Shown piece after piece: positions 42,001-50,030 of a stretch of DNA of 64,000 bases. The stretch comes from Nocardioides seonyuensis (GTDB lineage Bacteria > Actinomycetota > Actinomycetes > Propionibacteriales > Nocardioidaceae). Location of the stretch: NCBI RefSeq assembly GCF_004683965.1, contig NZ_CP038436.1, forward strand, positions 2,418,001 to 2,482,000, given 5' to 3'. Both the position numbers and the translations under genes were made by a program. The notes under the pieces are model-generated. The model saw only the letters and a program-made list of their open reading frames with translations. It ran no database searches and was not told where the DNA came from. Every line of letters begins with the position of its first letter. Position 1 is the stretch's first letter.

Positions 42001-42168
42001 CAGGGTCAGCTGCTCGGCGGTGACGCCGCTGGCTGTGTAGCCGTCGAGCCGCTGCTGCTCCGCCGGCGCGGCTGACGGGGCGGGCGTCGTGGACGACGGC
42101 GGGGCGAGGCCGACCCCGAGGGCGGCGACCACGGCCGCGACGACAGAACCCGAAATGAGACGACGCAT
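39055..42168 (-). CDS. Secreted M14 zinc carboxypeptidase with accessory beta domains
   Basis: This 1037-residue exported metallopeptidase starts with a signal peptide (MRRLISGSVVAAVVAALGVG). After a propeptide-like region, the M14 domain begins at about 118 (YNVWRSYDEPGGYHDIL). The HxxE zinc motif is SATQHAREWIAPEV (H186, E189), the third zinc ligand region is MVNYHSNGRWLL, and the catalytic Glu is in AWTPELSPG. The C-terminal 450 residues carry immune-inhibitor-A-like and jelly-roll-like domains (DWAGGEVEVSITYTSDWG). It likely digests external proteins. ATG 42168 has GGAGGT upstream. Confidence 0.88.
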   Translation of the reverse strand: MRRLISGSVVAAVVAALGVGLAPPSSTTPAPSAAPAEQQRLDGYTASGVTAEQLTLLAQQGYDLHEAHPTGDTTRVDLVLTRREAAKLRAEGIDVRLARVKGGRTVRQFAAAQAASGYNVWRSYDEPGGYHDILTTTARKYPGVTKLVKLGTTYQGRDILALKMTQGARGQKDGSRPAAIFSATQHAREWIAPEVTRRLMDTYLQRWLSNDKATKKLLQKTELWFVPVMNPDGYQYTFDHERLWRKNLRDNNGDGTTQVGDGVDPNRNFPSHWGYDNEGSSDIPSSETYRGPSPASEPETKAAMKLFETAKAEFMVNYHSNGRWLLYNDGWQIGTPTADDPIYYALSGNLDEPAIEDFHPGLSSDVLYITNGEVDGYAQEATGTLAWTPELSPGCPGCGFVFPDDEQLVQEEFERNLPFAESVAASAADPDDPKSTLGIDTKPFYLESDDAYKSGIPSVQLSFAKSYGDPQPVAVLAKRSLGAVTAKWSINGGPTQSSPTTEWEGGERFGMTSTHYHQVRGTVTGTEPGDSVKVWFEGGGERSKSFTYKAVSENDNRILVVAAEDYTGASPAQSPGPHYLDYYLNALTANGQPADVYDVDAQGRVAPDALGVLSHYDGVIWYTGDDIVTRTAGRGAGNVDRLALDEMLEFRAYMNEGGKVLYTGDWAGQQYTAAVGTQFYDPQGTIACNPLPEGVDTRRCLRLRGSGDGTNDVLQYWFGGYLAIPGDGHADDGSIHGVTGIDDPLTGLDWAMNGPQSADNQTTTASFIATSGILPVDRFPQFESAPSARWAKPGGPFDPHTGEQFVYSQIADVSYKRLTRTVTVPAGGGSLDFWTSFDTEADWDYVFVEARTPNGDDWTTLPDANGHTSQATGESCASGWRELHPHLDHYQTYDPATETCTPTGSTGEWHASSGNSAGWQEWSVDLSDWAGGEVEVSITYTSDWGTQNLGAFVDDVTHPDGTSTSFESGLDGWTTPGAPEGSSANANDWIATDASGFPVGAAITTPNSLLMGFGFEGIATPADRNEVMGRVLDHLLE

Positions 42169-42257
42169 GACTACCTCCGAGGCGGTGTGATGCAGGTCAC
42201 AATGCCACGCGAGGGTCCGCCCGGATAGCCCCAAAATGCGGGGCCTACTGTGGCGGC

Positions 42258-42899
42258 GTGGACCACGTCTCTCCCGCCGCCGCTCGTGGGTCGCGCCGAC
42301 GCGAGCGCACGCGGGCCCTCCTGATCGAAGCCGCCGAGCAGCTGATGTCGCAGCGGGCGCCCGAGGAGATCCGCATCGAGGACGTGGCCGCGCAGGCCGG
42401 GATCTCGCCCGCCTCCGTCTACGTCCACTTCGGGACCAAGGACGCGCTCATGGCTGCGGTCACCGAGCGACTGCTGGCGGTGGCGACGGAGTCGCTGCGC
42501 TCGGCCTACGCCGCCCAGACGTCCCCGCTCGAGCGCTTCGCCGGTGTGGGGGCCGCCTACCTCAGGCTCCTGCTCGACCACCCCGCGGTCGTGAAGTACC
42601 TGACCGTCACCGGTGAGCGCGGCCCCCGGACGGCGGTCGAGACCGAGGTGGTCGAGCGGTTCAGCCGGCTCCGGGGCGAGTTCGAGGAGAGCATCCGGGC
42701 CGCGGTCGAGGCCGGCGCCATCCGACGCGTCGACCCCGAGCTGATGTCGTACTTCCTCTTCGGCGCCTGGAACGGCGTGGCCGCCCTCGGCCTGCGGCGC
42801 GACGCGCTGGCGATGTCGGCCGAGCGCGTGGAGCAGGCCGTGGTCGAGGCGGGACTGGTCCTGCTCGAGGGCCTCATCGTGGAGGTGCCGCAGACCTGA
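42258..42899 (+). CDS. TetR-family regulator
   Basis: This 213-residue TetR repressor has an N-terminal HTH (RALLIEAAEQLMSQRAPEEI, VAAQAGISPASVYVHFGTKD) and an all-helical ligand-binding domain. GTG 42258 starts the protein. The gene lies directly upstream of a desaturase-like gene on the same strand. The 17 bp palindrome at 42941-42957 between them is the probable operator. The ligand is likely lipid or terpenoid, judged only from the neighbour. Confidence 0.85.
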   Translation: MDHVSPAAARGSRRRERTRALLIEAAEQLMSQRAPEEIRIEDVAAQAGISPASVYVHFGTKDALMAAVTERLLAVATESLRSAYAAQTSPLERFAGVGAAYLRLLLDHPAVVKYLTVTGERGPRTAVETEVVERFSRLRGEFEESIRAAVEAGAIRRVDPELMSYFLFGAWNGVAALGLRRDALAMSAERVEQAVVEAGLVLLEGLIVEVPQT

Positions 42900-42940
42900 G
42901 CGAGGCCCGGTCTTGGCGAGACGGGTGCGCACCGAGTTAA

Positions 42941-42957
42941 CTGGAGTCCAACTCCAG
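42941..42957. promoter_or_regulatory. TetR operator palindrome
   Basis: A perfect inverted repeat, CTGGAGT-cca-ACTCCAG, lies 30 bp before the ATG of the desaturase-like gene and 41 bp after the tetR stop. Its form is typical of TetR-family operators. Confidence 0.72.
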
Positions 42958-42986
42958 ATCTCCGCCCTCCGAAAGTGAACGCCCAC

Positions 42987-44699
42987 ATGACGCAGACCGA
43001 GACGCCCCGGACCAGTCCCGACGAGGGCCGACACCGCGCGGTCGAGACCTGGGACGTCGTGGTGGTGGGCGCCGGACCCGGGGGGCTCACGTGCGGCGCC
43101 TACCTCGCCGCCAACGGCAAGCGGGTGCTCGTCCTCGAGGCCAACCAGGTCGTCGGCGGCAGCACCCAGGTCTTCCGGCGGGCGGGCAACAAGTTCGAGT
43201 TCGACGTCGGCACCCACTACGTCGGCGAGTGCGGCCCCGGCGGCCGGATGCAGACCGCGCTGTCGGGCCTGGCCCTCACCGAGCGCATCAAGTGGCTGCG
43301 CCAGCGCCCCGAGGGCCACTGCCAGATCATGGTCCCGGGCACGACGTTCCAGACCCCCACCGGCTGGGACACCTACCTCGACCGCCTGGTCGCCGCCTTC
43401 CCCGAGGAGGAGAAGGGGCTGCGCCGGTGCGTCAAGGTCATGCGCACCGTCGCTGCCGGCGAACGACCCATGGCGAGGCCGTTCGCGCTGCTGCGGTGGG
43501 GGGTGCGACCCATCACCACGCTGATGGCGGCCTGCGGGCTCAGCGCCGACGCCCAGGCGGTGATCCTGGCGGAGAACGGCGACTACACCTGGCCCCCGCA
43601 CCGGACCCCCACCGCCATGCACGCCGGCTTCCTCCACCACTACCTGCAGGCCGGCGCCTACTACCCGCGAGGCGGTGGCCAGGTCATCGGCGCCCACCTC
43701 ACCGACGTCATCTCCACCCACGGCGGCAGGGTCCGCACGAAGGCCCGGGTCGACCGGATCCTCATCGAGGACGGGCGCGCGGTCGGCGTACGACTCCACG
43801 GCGGTGAGGAGATCCGTGCCGGCGCGGTCGTGTCGGCGGCCGACTTCAAGAAGACCTGGGCGGAGCTGGTGGGCGAGCAGCACCTGACGCGCCGGCTACG
43901 GCGACGCCTCAAGAGCCTGGAGATGACGCTGCCGATGTTCGCGGTGTACGTCGCCCTCGACGTCGACCTGCGCGAGCGTGGCACGCCGCCGCTGGCGTGG
44001 GTGTGGCCCACGAACGACGTCGACGGCTACTACCGGGAGGTCGCGGCCGGGCGCTGTCCCGAGCTGATGCCGGTCGGAGTCAGCTGCCCGACGGCCAAGG
44101 ACCCCGAGGGCACCCACTCCGCGCCCGAGGGCTACTCGACGCTCGAGCTGGTGAGCTGGGCACCGAAGGACCACGAGTTCTGGAACGTCACGTCCGAGCC
44201 CACCGACGGCAACGGCTACGGTCGCGACGAGCGCTACCTCGCGCTCAAGGACGAGCTGACCCAGCGGGTGCTCGACACCGCGGAGCTCCTGATCCCCGAC
44301 ATCCGTGAGCGCATGGTGTTCTGCGAGGCGTCCACCCCCATCACCCAGGAGCGCTTCACGCTCACCACCGACGGGTCCTGCTACGGCATCGCCCCGCTGC
44401 TGCGGAACCTCGGTCCGTTCCGCCCGCGCGTGGTCACCCACATCCCGGGGCTCTACCTCGCGGGGGGCAGCACGGAGCACATGTTCGGCATCAACGCGAC
44501 CATCTGGGGAGGGATGGGCACCGCCGCTGCAGTCCTGGGACGCGACCTCGTCGGCGAGGTCCGGGAAGGGGCGGTCTTCGTGGACGAGTCGCGCCTGACC
44601 CCGCTCACCGACGACTTCGACCCGCTCCTCGCCTCCAAGCCCGGGTCCACCATCCGGCGCCCCGCCCGCCGCCGGCCGAGGGCGGCCGTCTCCGGCTGA
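42987..44699 (+). CDS. Phytoene desaturase/retinol saturase-like FAD oxidoreductase
   Basis: This 570-residue flavoprotein of the phytoene-desaturase/all-trans-retinol 13,14-reductase group has the dinucleotide motif DVVVVGAGPGGLTCGAYLA near the start, then VGGSTQVFRRAGNKFEFDVG, YPRGGGQVIGAHLTDVI and a C-terminal LYLAGGSTEHMFGINATIWG. It probably saturates or desaturates a polyene or long isoprenoid; the substrate is unknown. ATG 42987 is preferred; GTG 42975 would add four residues. The TetR operator upstream suggests induction by its ligand. It is not next to other carotenoid genes. Confidence 0.82.
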   Translation: MTQTETPRTSPDEGRHRAVETWDVVVVGAGPGGLTCGAYLAANGKRVLVLEANQVVGGSTQVFRRAGNKFEFDVGTHYVGECGPGGRMQTALSGLALTERIKWLRQRPEGHCQIMVPGTTFQTPTGWDTYLDRLVAAFPEEEKGLRRCVKVMRTVAAGERPMARPFALLRWGVRPITTLMAACGLSADAQAVILAENGDYTWPPHRTPTAMHAGFLHHYLQAGAYYPRGGGQVIGAHLTDVISTHGGRVRTKARVDRILIEDGRAVGVRLHGGEEIRAGAVVSAADFKKTWAELVGEQHLTRRLRRRLKSLEMTLPMFAVYVALDVDLRERGTPPLAWVWPTNDVDGYYREVAAGRCPELMPVGVSCPTAKDPEGTHSAPEGYSTLELVSWAPKDHEFWNVTSEPTDGNGYGRDERYLALKDELTQRVLDTAELLIPDIRERMVFCEASTPITQERFTLTTDGSCYGIAPLLRNLGPFRPRVVTHIPGLYLAGGSTEHMFGINATIWGGMGTAAAVLGRDLVGEVREGAVFVDESRLTPLTDDFDPLLASKPGSTIRRPARRRPRAAVSG

Positions 44700-44755
44700 C
44701 AGGGCCCCCGGCTGACAGGGCCCCGGCTGACAGGGCCCCGGCTGACAGGCCCCCC
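44693..44755. repeat. Four tandem CGGCTGACAGGGCCC units
   Basis: Four units of 15-16 bp begin inside the last codons of the desaturase-like gene and run to the edge of the ABC-exporter operator. They differ only in C-run length. Likely produced by slippage; a role in termination is possible. Confidence 0.75.
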
Positions 44756-44808
44756 GGCCGAAGTCATGACATTCGGCCCTGTCCCGGCGCCCGCGCCGTC
44801 CCTAGCGT
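44756..44808. promoter_or_regulatory. Palindromic operator and -10 of ABC exporter
   Basis: Arms GGCCGAA (44756-44762) and TTCGGCC (44772-44778) flank GTCATGAC, itself a palindrome. A -10-like TAGCGT lies at 44803-44808 with no -35 match, as for activator-dependent promoters. NarL/LuxR-type response regulators often use sites of this size. Confidence 0.55.
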
Positions 44809-44835
44809 TGGGGGCACGAGAGGGGGGACGTGCCG

Positions 44836-45789
44836 ATGGCAGACGTGCTGGTACCCGACGTGCTGGTGGTCGACTCGCTGGTCCGCAGGTTCGGAGACCT
44901 GACGGCGGTCGACGACGTGTCGTTCCGGATCGCCCCGGGCGAGACCTATGGGCTCCTCGGTCCCAACGGGGCCGGGAAGACGACGACCATCTCGATGATC
45001 GCCGGCCTCATCGCCGCCGACGAGGGGACGGTGACGGTGGCGGGGGAGGCGATGACCCCACGGACCACTGCGCCCAAACGCCACCTCGGCCTGGTGCCCC
45101 AGGACCTGGCCATCTATCCCGACCTGACCGGTCGGGAGAACCTCACCCTCTTCGGCAGGCTCCAGGGACTGACTGGCAGTGAGCTCAAGTCCAGGGTGGG
45201 TGAGGTGCTCGAGCTGATCGGGCTGGCTGACCGGGCCAAGGACCGCAGCAAGGAGTACTCCGGCGGCATGAAGCGCCGGCTCAACATCGGCATCGGGCTG
45301 CTCAACCGACCCACCCTGCTGATCCTGGACGAGCCGACCGTCGGGGTGGACCCGCAGTCCCGCAACGCGATCCTGGAGTCGGTCGAGGCCCTCGCGGTCG
45401 AGGGCATGGCGGTGCTCTACACGACGCACTACATGGAGGAGGCCGAGCGGCTCTGCGACCGCATCGGCATCATCGACACCGGCCAGCTCCAGGCCGAGGG
45501 CACCCGCGACGAGCTGATCCGGCTCACCGGCGGCGTCGACACCATCCGGATCGGCGGGAGCGGTGACCTCTCCGGAGCGGCCCAAGAGCTGCGACAGCTT
45601 CCCGGCGTGGAGCGGGTCGACATCGAACGCCGGTCGGCGACGTTGACGGTCAAGGACGCCCCTGCCCTCGTCGCTCAGGTGGTCGGCACGGCGGCGTCGT
45701 ACGGCGTGACGCTCTCCGACGTCGAGATCGCTCGGCCCGACCTCGAGTCGGTGTTCCTGCACCTCACCGGCAAGGCCTTGCGAGACTGA
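44836..45789 (+). CDS. ABC exporter ATP-binding protein (DrrA-like)
   Basis: This 317-residue ABC-2-type exporter ATPase has Walker A LLGPNGAGKTTTISMIAGL, Q-loop LVPQDLAIYPDL, signature YSGGMKRRLNIGIGLL, Walker B LLILDEPTVGVDPQS and H-loop YTTHYMEEAERL. The C-terminal extension is like DrrA, with MDR-type drug or lipid export the usual role. ATG 44836 fits the GGGGGG-type ribosome site better than GTG 44830. The first permease gene begins 1 bp after its stop. Confidence 0.9.
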   Translation: MADVLVPDVLVVDSLVRRFGDLTAVDDVSFRIAPGETYGLLGPNGAGKTTTISMIAGLIAADEGTVTVAGEAMTPRTTAPKRHLGLVPQDLAIYPDLTGRENLTLFGRLQGLTGSELKSRVGEVLELIGLADRAKDRSKEYSGGMKRRLNIGIGLLNRPTLLILDEPTVGVDPQSRNAILESVEALAVEGMAVLYTTHYMEEAERLCDRIGIIDTGQLQAEGTRDELIRLTGGVDTIRIGGSGDLSGAAQELRQLPGVERVDIERRSATLTVKDAPALVAQVVGTAASYGVTLSDVEIARPDLESVFLHLTGKALRD

Positions 45790-45790
45790 C

Positions 45791-46966
45791 ATGCGTCAGC
45801 TGCTGATCCTCGCCCTCGCCGACGTCCGTCAGCGGCTCCGCGACAAGTCGCTGTTCATCTTCGCGCTGGTCGTCCCACTGGCGCTGATGTTCGTCTTCAA
45901 CCTGGTCTTCAGCGGCGTCGAGGACCTGGAGCTCGAACCCGTCAGCGTCACGGTCAGCGCTCCGGTCGGCGACAACCTCGCGCAGGTGGTCACCGACGTC
46001 GTCCGCGGGCTCGACGGGGCCGACGAGCTGGAGGTCACCGTCACCGAGGTCGACGCCGACACCGGGCGCCAGCAGGTGGAGGACGGCAAGGCCGCGATCG
46101 CGCTGCTGGTGCCCGACGGGTTCGGAGACGCAGCCCGGAGCGGGCAGCCGGTCACCGTCGAGGCGGTGCGTGGCGATGAGGCGGGGATCGAGGCGGACAT
46201 CGTCCTGTCGGTGGTCGACGGCTTGTTGGCGGAGCTTGCGTCCGGCGCGGTCACCGCGCAGGCGGGACTGACCGAAGGGGTGCCCCACCAGGAGATCGAG
46301 GCGCTGGTGGCCGAGGCGACGACCGGAGGCCCGGCGTACGACCTGACCCGCGGTGAGACGTCCGACGAGCAGCTCGATGCGGGTGCCGCACTCGTGGCTG
46401 GCCAGGCGGGGCTCTTCCTCCTCTTCACTGTCGGCTTCGGCGTGACGAGCCTGCTGCTCGAGCGCGAGACCGGCACCCTGGCCCGGCTCCGGTCCATGCC
46501 GATGCCGAGGTGGGTGGTCGTCACGTCGAAGTCGCTGGTCAGCTTCCTGGTCGGGGCGGTGTCCACGTCGGTGTTGCTCGCTCTCGGCAGCGTCCTCTTC
46601 GACGCCGACTTCGGCTCGGTGCCGGCCGTCGCCGCGCTGGTCCTGTGCGCCGCGGCGGCAGGTACGTCGGTGATGTTCCTGGTCGTGCGGGTCGCCCGCA
46701 CCAGCGAGCAGGCCAGCATCGCAACGTCGATCGTGGCGATAGTCCTCGGTATCGGAGGCGGTGCGTTCTTCCCGGTCAGTGCAGTCGGGTCCTTCTCGTG
46801 GCTTCTCGACCTCGGCCCCGTCGCCGCCTTCCTGCGGGGTCTCGGCATCACCTCCGGCGGTGGCGGCCTCCTCGACATCGGCACACCGGTGCTGATCATG
46901 CTCGGCTTCGCCGCTGCGATGGTGCTCGCCGCGCGCGTGGTCCCGGACAGGGGGGCGTTGTCATGA
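45791..46966 (+). CDS. ABC-2 exporter permease 1
   Basis: This 391-residue ABC-2-type permease has one N-terminal helix (SLFIFALVVPLALMFVFNLV), a large extracytoplasmic domain (about 45-190), and five C-terminal helices (for example LFLLFTVGFGVTSLLLE and PVLIMLGFAAAMVLAARVV). The arrangement is that of half-size exporters that assemble with a paired permease. Its TGA overlaps the ATG of the next gene (ATGA), so the three exporter genes are coupled. Substrate unknown. Confidence 0.87.
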   Translation: MRQLLILALADVRQRLRDKSLFIFALVVPLALMFVFNLVFSGVEDLELEPVSVTVSAPVGDNLAQVVTDVVRGLDGADELEVTVTEVDADTGRQQVEDGKAAIALLVPDGFGDAARSGQPVTVEAVRGDEAGIEADIVLSVVDGLLAELASGAVTAQAGLTEGVPHQEIEALVAEATTGGPAYDLTRGETSDEQLDAGAALVAGQAGLFLLFTVGFGVTSLLLERETGTLARLRSMPMPRWVVVTSKSLVSFLVGAVSTSVLLALGSVLFDADFGSVPAVAALVLCAAAAGTSVMFLVVRVARTSEQASIATSIVAIVLGIGGGAFFPVSAVGSFSWLLDLGPVAAFLRGLGITSGGGGLLDIGTPVLIMLGFAAAMVLAARVVPDRGALS

Positions 46967-48126
46967 GGAACGTGCTGACGGTCGCCGGCGTGGAGCTCCG
47001 GCTCTTCCTGCGTGACCGGTCCAACCTCTTCTTCGTCTTCGTCTTCCCGCTGATGCTGGTGCTGATGATCGGCGCCCAGTTCGGCGAGGGAGCGCAGTCG
47101 GGCAGGGTCGCGGTGGCCGGTCCGGACTCCAGCCTGCGGACCGCGCTCGTCGAGGCTCTCGAGTCCGACGACGTGGTGGTGAGCGAGCCCGGCTGGGACA
47201 GCGCCCTGGAGCTGCTGGCCCGTGGGCGGCTCGACGTCGCCGTCCGGGTGGACGAGTCTGCCGCGGCGGCGTACGGCTCGGGGGACGCGTTGCAGCTGGA
47301 GGCGGTGCGCGGCTCGTCGGCCAACGCCCCGGTCGTCGAGCAGGAGGTTCGCACGGCGGTCGACGCCGTACGCGCCGGGCGCAGTCGGGTGCTCGCGCTG
47401 GAGGCTCACGGCGTGCCACCTGACCGTGCCGAGACGGCACTGGTGACGGCTGAGGGCCGGGCTAGCGCGCCCGTGCTCGAGGTGTCGTACGTCGACGAGC
47501 TGAGCCAGCAGTTCGAGGGTCTGGGGCAGTTCGACCTCGGAGCCTCCGGGCAGCTGCTGCTCTTCGTCTTCCTCACCTGCTTGGCCGGCTCGGCCACCCT
47601 CATCCAGGCGCGTCGTCTCGGCGTCGTGGCGCGGATGCTCGCGGGACCGATGACGGCCGGGCAGCTCGTCGCCGGCGAGGTGCTCGGGCGATGGGCGATC
47701 GGACTGTTCCAGGGCGGATACATCATGCTGGCGAGCAGCGTGATGTTCGGCGTCGGCTGGGGCAACCTGGGGCTCTCCCTGCTGGTGCTGGTGCTCTTCA
47801 GCCTGGTTGCCGCCGGTGCCGCGATCCTGCTGGGCACGCTGCTGGAGAACGAGGGAGCCGCGAGCGGAGCAGGGGTCGGCTTCGGCCTGGTGCTGGCCGC
47901 CCTCGGCGGCTCGATGATGCCGCTGGAGCTCTTCCCCGACACCATGCGAACAGTCGCCAACGTGACGCCGCACGCCTGGGCGTACGACGCCTTCGCCGAG
48001 ATCCAGCGGCGCAGCGGCACGCTCCTCGACGTGCTGCCCCAGCTCGGCGTGCTGGCCGCCATGGCGGTGGTGCTCGCGGCGGCCGGGGCGTGGTCGCTGC
48101 GCCGGAGCCTGGCCCGGGCGATGTGA
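46963..48126 (+). CDS. ABC-2 exporter permease 2
   Basis: This 387-residue permease has the same topology as the preceding gene: helix 1 (NLFFVFVFPLMLVLMIGAQF), an external domain, then five C-terminal helices, including AGPMTAGQLVAGEVLGRW and the ABC-2 motif GGSMMPLELFPDTMRTVANVTPHAWAYDA. This sequence is typical of DrrB/NodJ-like exporters. ATG 46963 overlaps the upstream stop. With the ATPase and first permease it makes a complete exporter. Confidence 0.88.
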   Translation: MRNVLTVAGVELRLFLRDRSNLFFVFVFPLMLVLMIGAQFGEGAQSGRVAVAGPDSSLRTALVEALESDDVVVSEPGWDSALELLARGRLDVAVRVDESAAAAYGSGDALQLEAVRGSSANAPVVEQEVRTAVDAVRAGRSRVLALEAHGVPPDRAETALVTAEGRASAPVLEVSYVDELSQQFEGLGQFDLGASGQLLLFVFLTCLAGSATLIQARRLGVVARMLAGPMTAGQLVAGEVLGRWAIGLFQGGYIMLASSVMFGVGWGNLGLSLLVLVLFSLVAAGAAILLGTLLENEGAASGAGVGFGLVLAALGGSMMPLELFPDTMRTVANVTPHAWAYDAFAEIQRRSGTLLDVLPQLGVLAAMAVVLAAAGAWSLRRSLARAM

Positions 48127-48136
48127 CGCCTCGACC

Positions 48137-48706
48137 TCAGTCGGTCGGACCCATCCGGGAGTCGCGGATCAACCGGGACACGAGGGTCTGGCCGGTCTCG
48201 ATGGTGTCGTTGAGGGTGCGCAGGCCGAGCTCGTGGTTGCCGGACTCCAGCGCCCACTTGGCGGCGGCCATGCCCTGCAGCAGGGAGTCGTTGACCTCCA
48301 CCGCCTGGCGGTGGAGCAGCTCGCGCTCGCGCTGGTGGAGACGCGCCCACTCCGCGCGCCGGAGACGGTCCGAGGCGTCGCCGAGCAACAGCCCGGCGAG
48401 GAGGATCGGCACCACCCGGGCAGCCCATCCGAGCGGGTTGAGGTCGACGCCCGCGACCAGGACCCACAGGACGAGGAGGGTGATGGACAGGCCTGCGGCG
48501 ATGACCCCGGCCACGCGTCCCCAGGCCATGGCGCTCAGGCTCGTGGGCACGACGTAGAGCAGCGTGACACCGACGGAGGCGTCAGCGCCCAGCCAGATGC
48601 GCAGGACCGTGATGAGCACGAACATCATGGCCACCCCCACCAGGGCCAGGCCCGGTCGGCGGCTGAACCACGGCTGGTACGGCGTGGGCGCCGGCGGCTC
48701 GCTCAT
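48137..48706 (-). CDS. Membrane sensor-like protein lacking a kinase ATPase domain
   Basis: This 189-residue protein has about four membrane helices (LALVGVAMMFVLITVLRIWL through AARVVPILLAGLLLG) and a cytosolic helical tail (ERELLHRQAVEVNDSLLQGM, then LRTLNDTIETGQTLVSRLIR) that looks like the dimerisation/phosphoacceptor helices of NarX-type histidine kinases, with H possibly in the LLHRQ helix. It stops before any HATPase domain. It converges on the ABC exporter and may be a remnant or a stand-alone dimer partner. ATG 48706 is likely. Confidence 0.6.
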   Translation of the reverse strand: MSEPPAPTPYQPWFSRRPGLALVGVAMMFVLITVLRIWLGADASVGVTLLYVVPTSLSAMAWGRVAGVIAAGLSITLLVLWVLVAGVDLNPLGWAARVVPILLAGLLLGDASDRLRRAEWARLHQRERELLHRQAVEVNDSLLQGMAAAKWALESGNHELGLRTLNDTIETGQTLVSRLIRDSRMGPTD

Positions 48707-48941
48707 GGGACGACCACGGGCAGCACTGGCTGGCGCGGGTGGTTCTGGGACATGGGTTCGCCTCCTCCTCGACGAGGTTAGGCGAGGTCGAGCCGGCGCC
48801 ACAGGGACGTTCGACCCCTTGAGAGGTGACTTCGGGATCCGCTTCGCCCGCGCCGGACCGCTGCGGACGAATGGGCGGCGGGCGAATGGGAGGCCCGGCA
48901 TCGGGTACCACCCCGGCTCCCAACCCGAGGAGGAGCAGACG

Positions 48942-49481
48942 ATGGTGGTCCGCAGTGCCGTGAGCCTTGCCGTACGACAGACCGAGGAGCTGGTCCTGCA
49001 CCCGCGCCGCGCTGCCGGGCAGCTGGTCGCCGAGGTGGGCGGCGTGGTCAGCGGGGTCGCCGGCACGCTCGTGGGTGTGGGGGACGCCCTGGTGGGCCGG
49101 GTGCTGAGCACGCTCACCTCGACCGATCCCACCTCGATGGACCTCGCAGCGCCCAGCCACACCACCGCCGACCCGGCCCGCGCGGTTGATCCGGAGGACC
49201 TCCTGGACCGCCCCGGCCCCGTGCCGCCGGAGCTGCTCGAGGGAGCAGCGACCCCGGCGCCGCGTCCGGCCCCGCCGCGCGCGCGCCGTACCGCCCGCAA
49301 GGTGGGTGAGGAGATCAGGACACCGTCGGGGATCCCGGCGGCCGGGCCCGGGCTCAATCCCTCCACCGGCGAGACCGACCTCGTGCAGCCCGGCACCGAG
49401 CCGATCATGGACCCCGCGACGACGAAGGCCGTCGCCGCGGAGGCGCGGATGATGCGGCGAGCGGCGTCCACCGACAAGTAG
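48942..49481 (+). CDS. Hypothetical protein, Pro-rich
   Basis: This 179-residue protein of unknown function has an N-terminal hydrophobic/Gly-Val segment (GQLVAEVGGVVSGVAGTLVG) that may associate with membrane, then a long disordered Pro/Ala/Arg-rich tail (APRPAPPRARRTARKVGEE). It is well placed for translation, with GAGGAGGAG about 6 bp before ATG 48942. It precedes the DUF488 gene by 8 bp, so the pair is probably co-transcribed. No family was recognised. Confidence 0.5.
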   Translation: MVVRSAVSLAVRQTEELVLHPRRAAGQLVAEVGGVVSGVAGTLVGVGDALVGRVLSTLTSTDPTSMDLAAPSHTTADPARAVDPEDLLDRPGPVPPELLEGAATPAPRPAPPRARRTARKVGEEIRTPSGIPAAGPGLNPSTGETDLVQPGTEPIMDPATTKAVAAEARMMRRAASTDK

Positions 49482-49489
49482 ACGGATCC

Positions 49490-50020
49490 TTGCGGTTGCT
49501 GACGGTCGGCCACGGCAACCTGCCGCAGGCCGACTTCGCAGACCTGCTCACCGGTGCGGGCGTGGACACCCTCGTCGACGTACGCCGCTTCCCGGGTAGC
49601 CGACGCAACCCCCACTTCGGCACTGACGCGATGTCCGGGTGGGTCGAGGAGGCCGGGGTCGCCTACCGGCTCGAGCAACGCCTCGGTGGCCGCCGGAGGG
49701 TGGACCCCGACCAGCGTGACGCCGACCCGTGGTGGAAGGTCGAGGCGTTCCGGGCCTACGCGGCCCACACCCGGTCCGAGGAGTTCGCCGCGGGGATGGG
49801 CGAGCTTCTCGAGGTGGCGCGACGCGGGACGGCCGCTGTGATGTGCAGCGAGAGCGTGTGGTGGCGCTGCCACCGGCGCCTCGTCAGTGACGTCGCCGTG
49901 CTGCTCCACGGCGTCGAGGTGCTGCACCTGGCGCACTCGGGCAGGCTCACGCCGCACGTCCCCGCCGCCGGGGCGCGCGTCACCGAGGACGGCCTGCGCT
50001 ACGACGTCCTGCAGGAGTGA
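49490..50020 (+). CDS. DUF488 family protein
   Basis: This 176-residue DUF488 protein has the conserved N-terminal TVGHGNLPQADFADLL, then VDTLVDVRRFPGSRRNPHF (the family's DxRx-P-SR motif), and the cysteine-bearing CSESVWWRCHRRLVSD. The function is unknown, though some relatives are linked to RNA or DNA repair. TTG 49490 is the start, with the next in-frame TTG a possible alternative. The gene follows the Pro-rich protein by 8 bp. Confidence 0.85.
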   Translation: MRLLTVGHGNLPQADFADLLTGAGVDTLVDVRRFPGSRRNPHFGTDAMSGWVEEAGVAYRLEQRLGGRRRVDPDQRDADPWWKVEAFRAYAAHTRSEEFAAGMGELLEVARRGTAAVMCSESVWWRCHRRLVSDVAVLLHGVEVLHLAHSGRLTPHVPAAGARVTEDGLRYDVLQE

Positions 50021-50030
50021 TCCCGGCCGG

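Noticed and set aside
38725..42075. Very long open frame on the plus strand across the M14 peptidase
   Set aside because: It is an antisense shadow. The minus strand has a clean signal peptide, zinc motifs and codon pattern of a real peptidase, while the plus frame shows only Val/Gly/Arg-rich shadow sequence.
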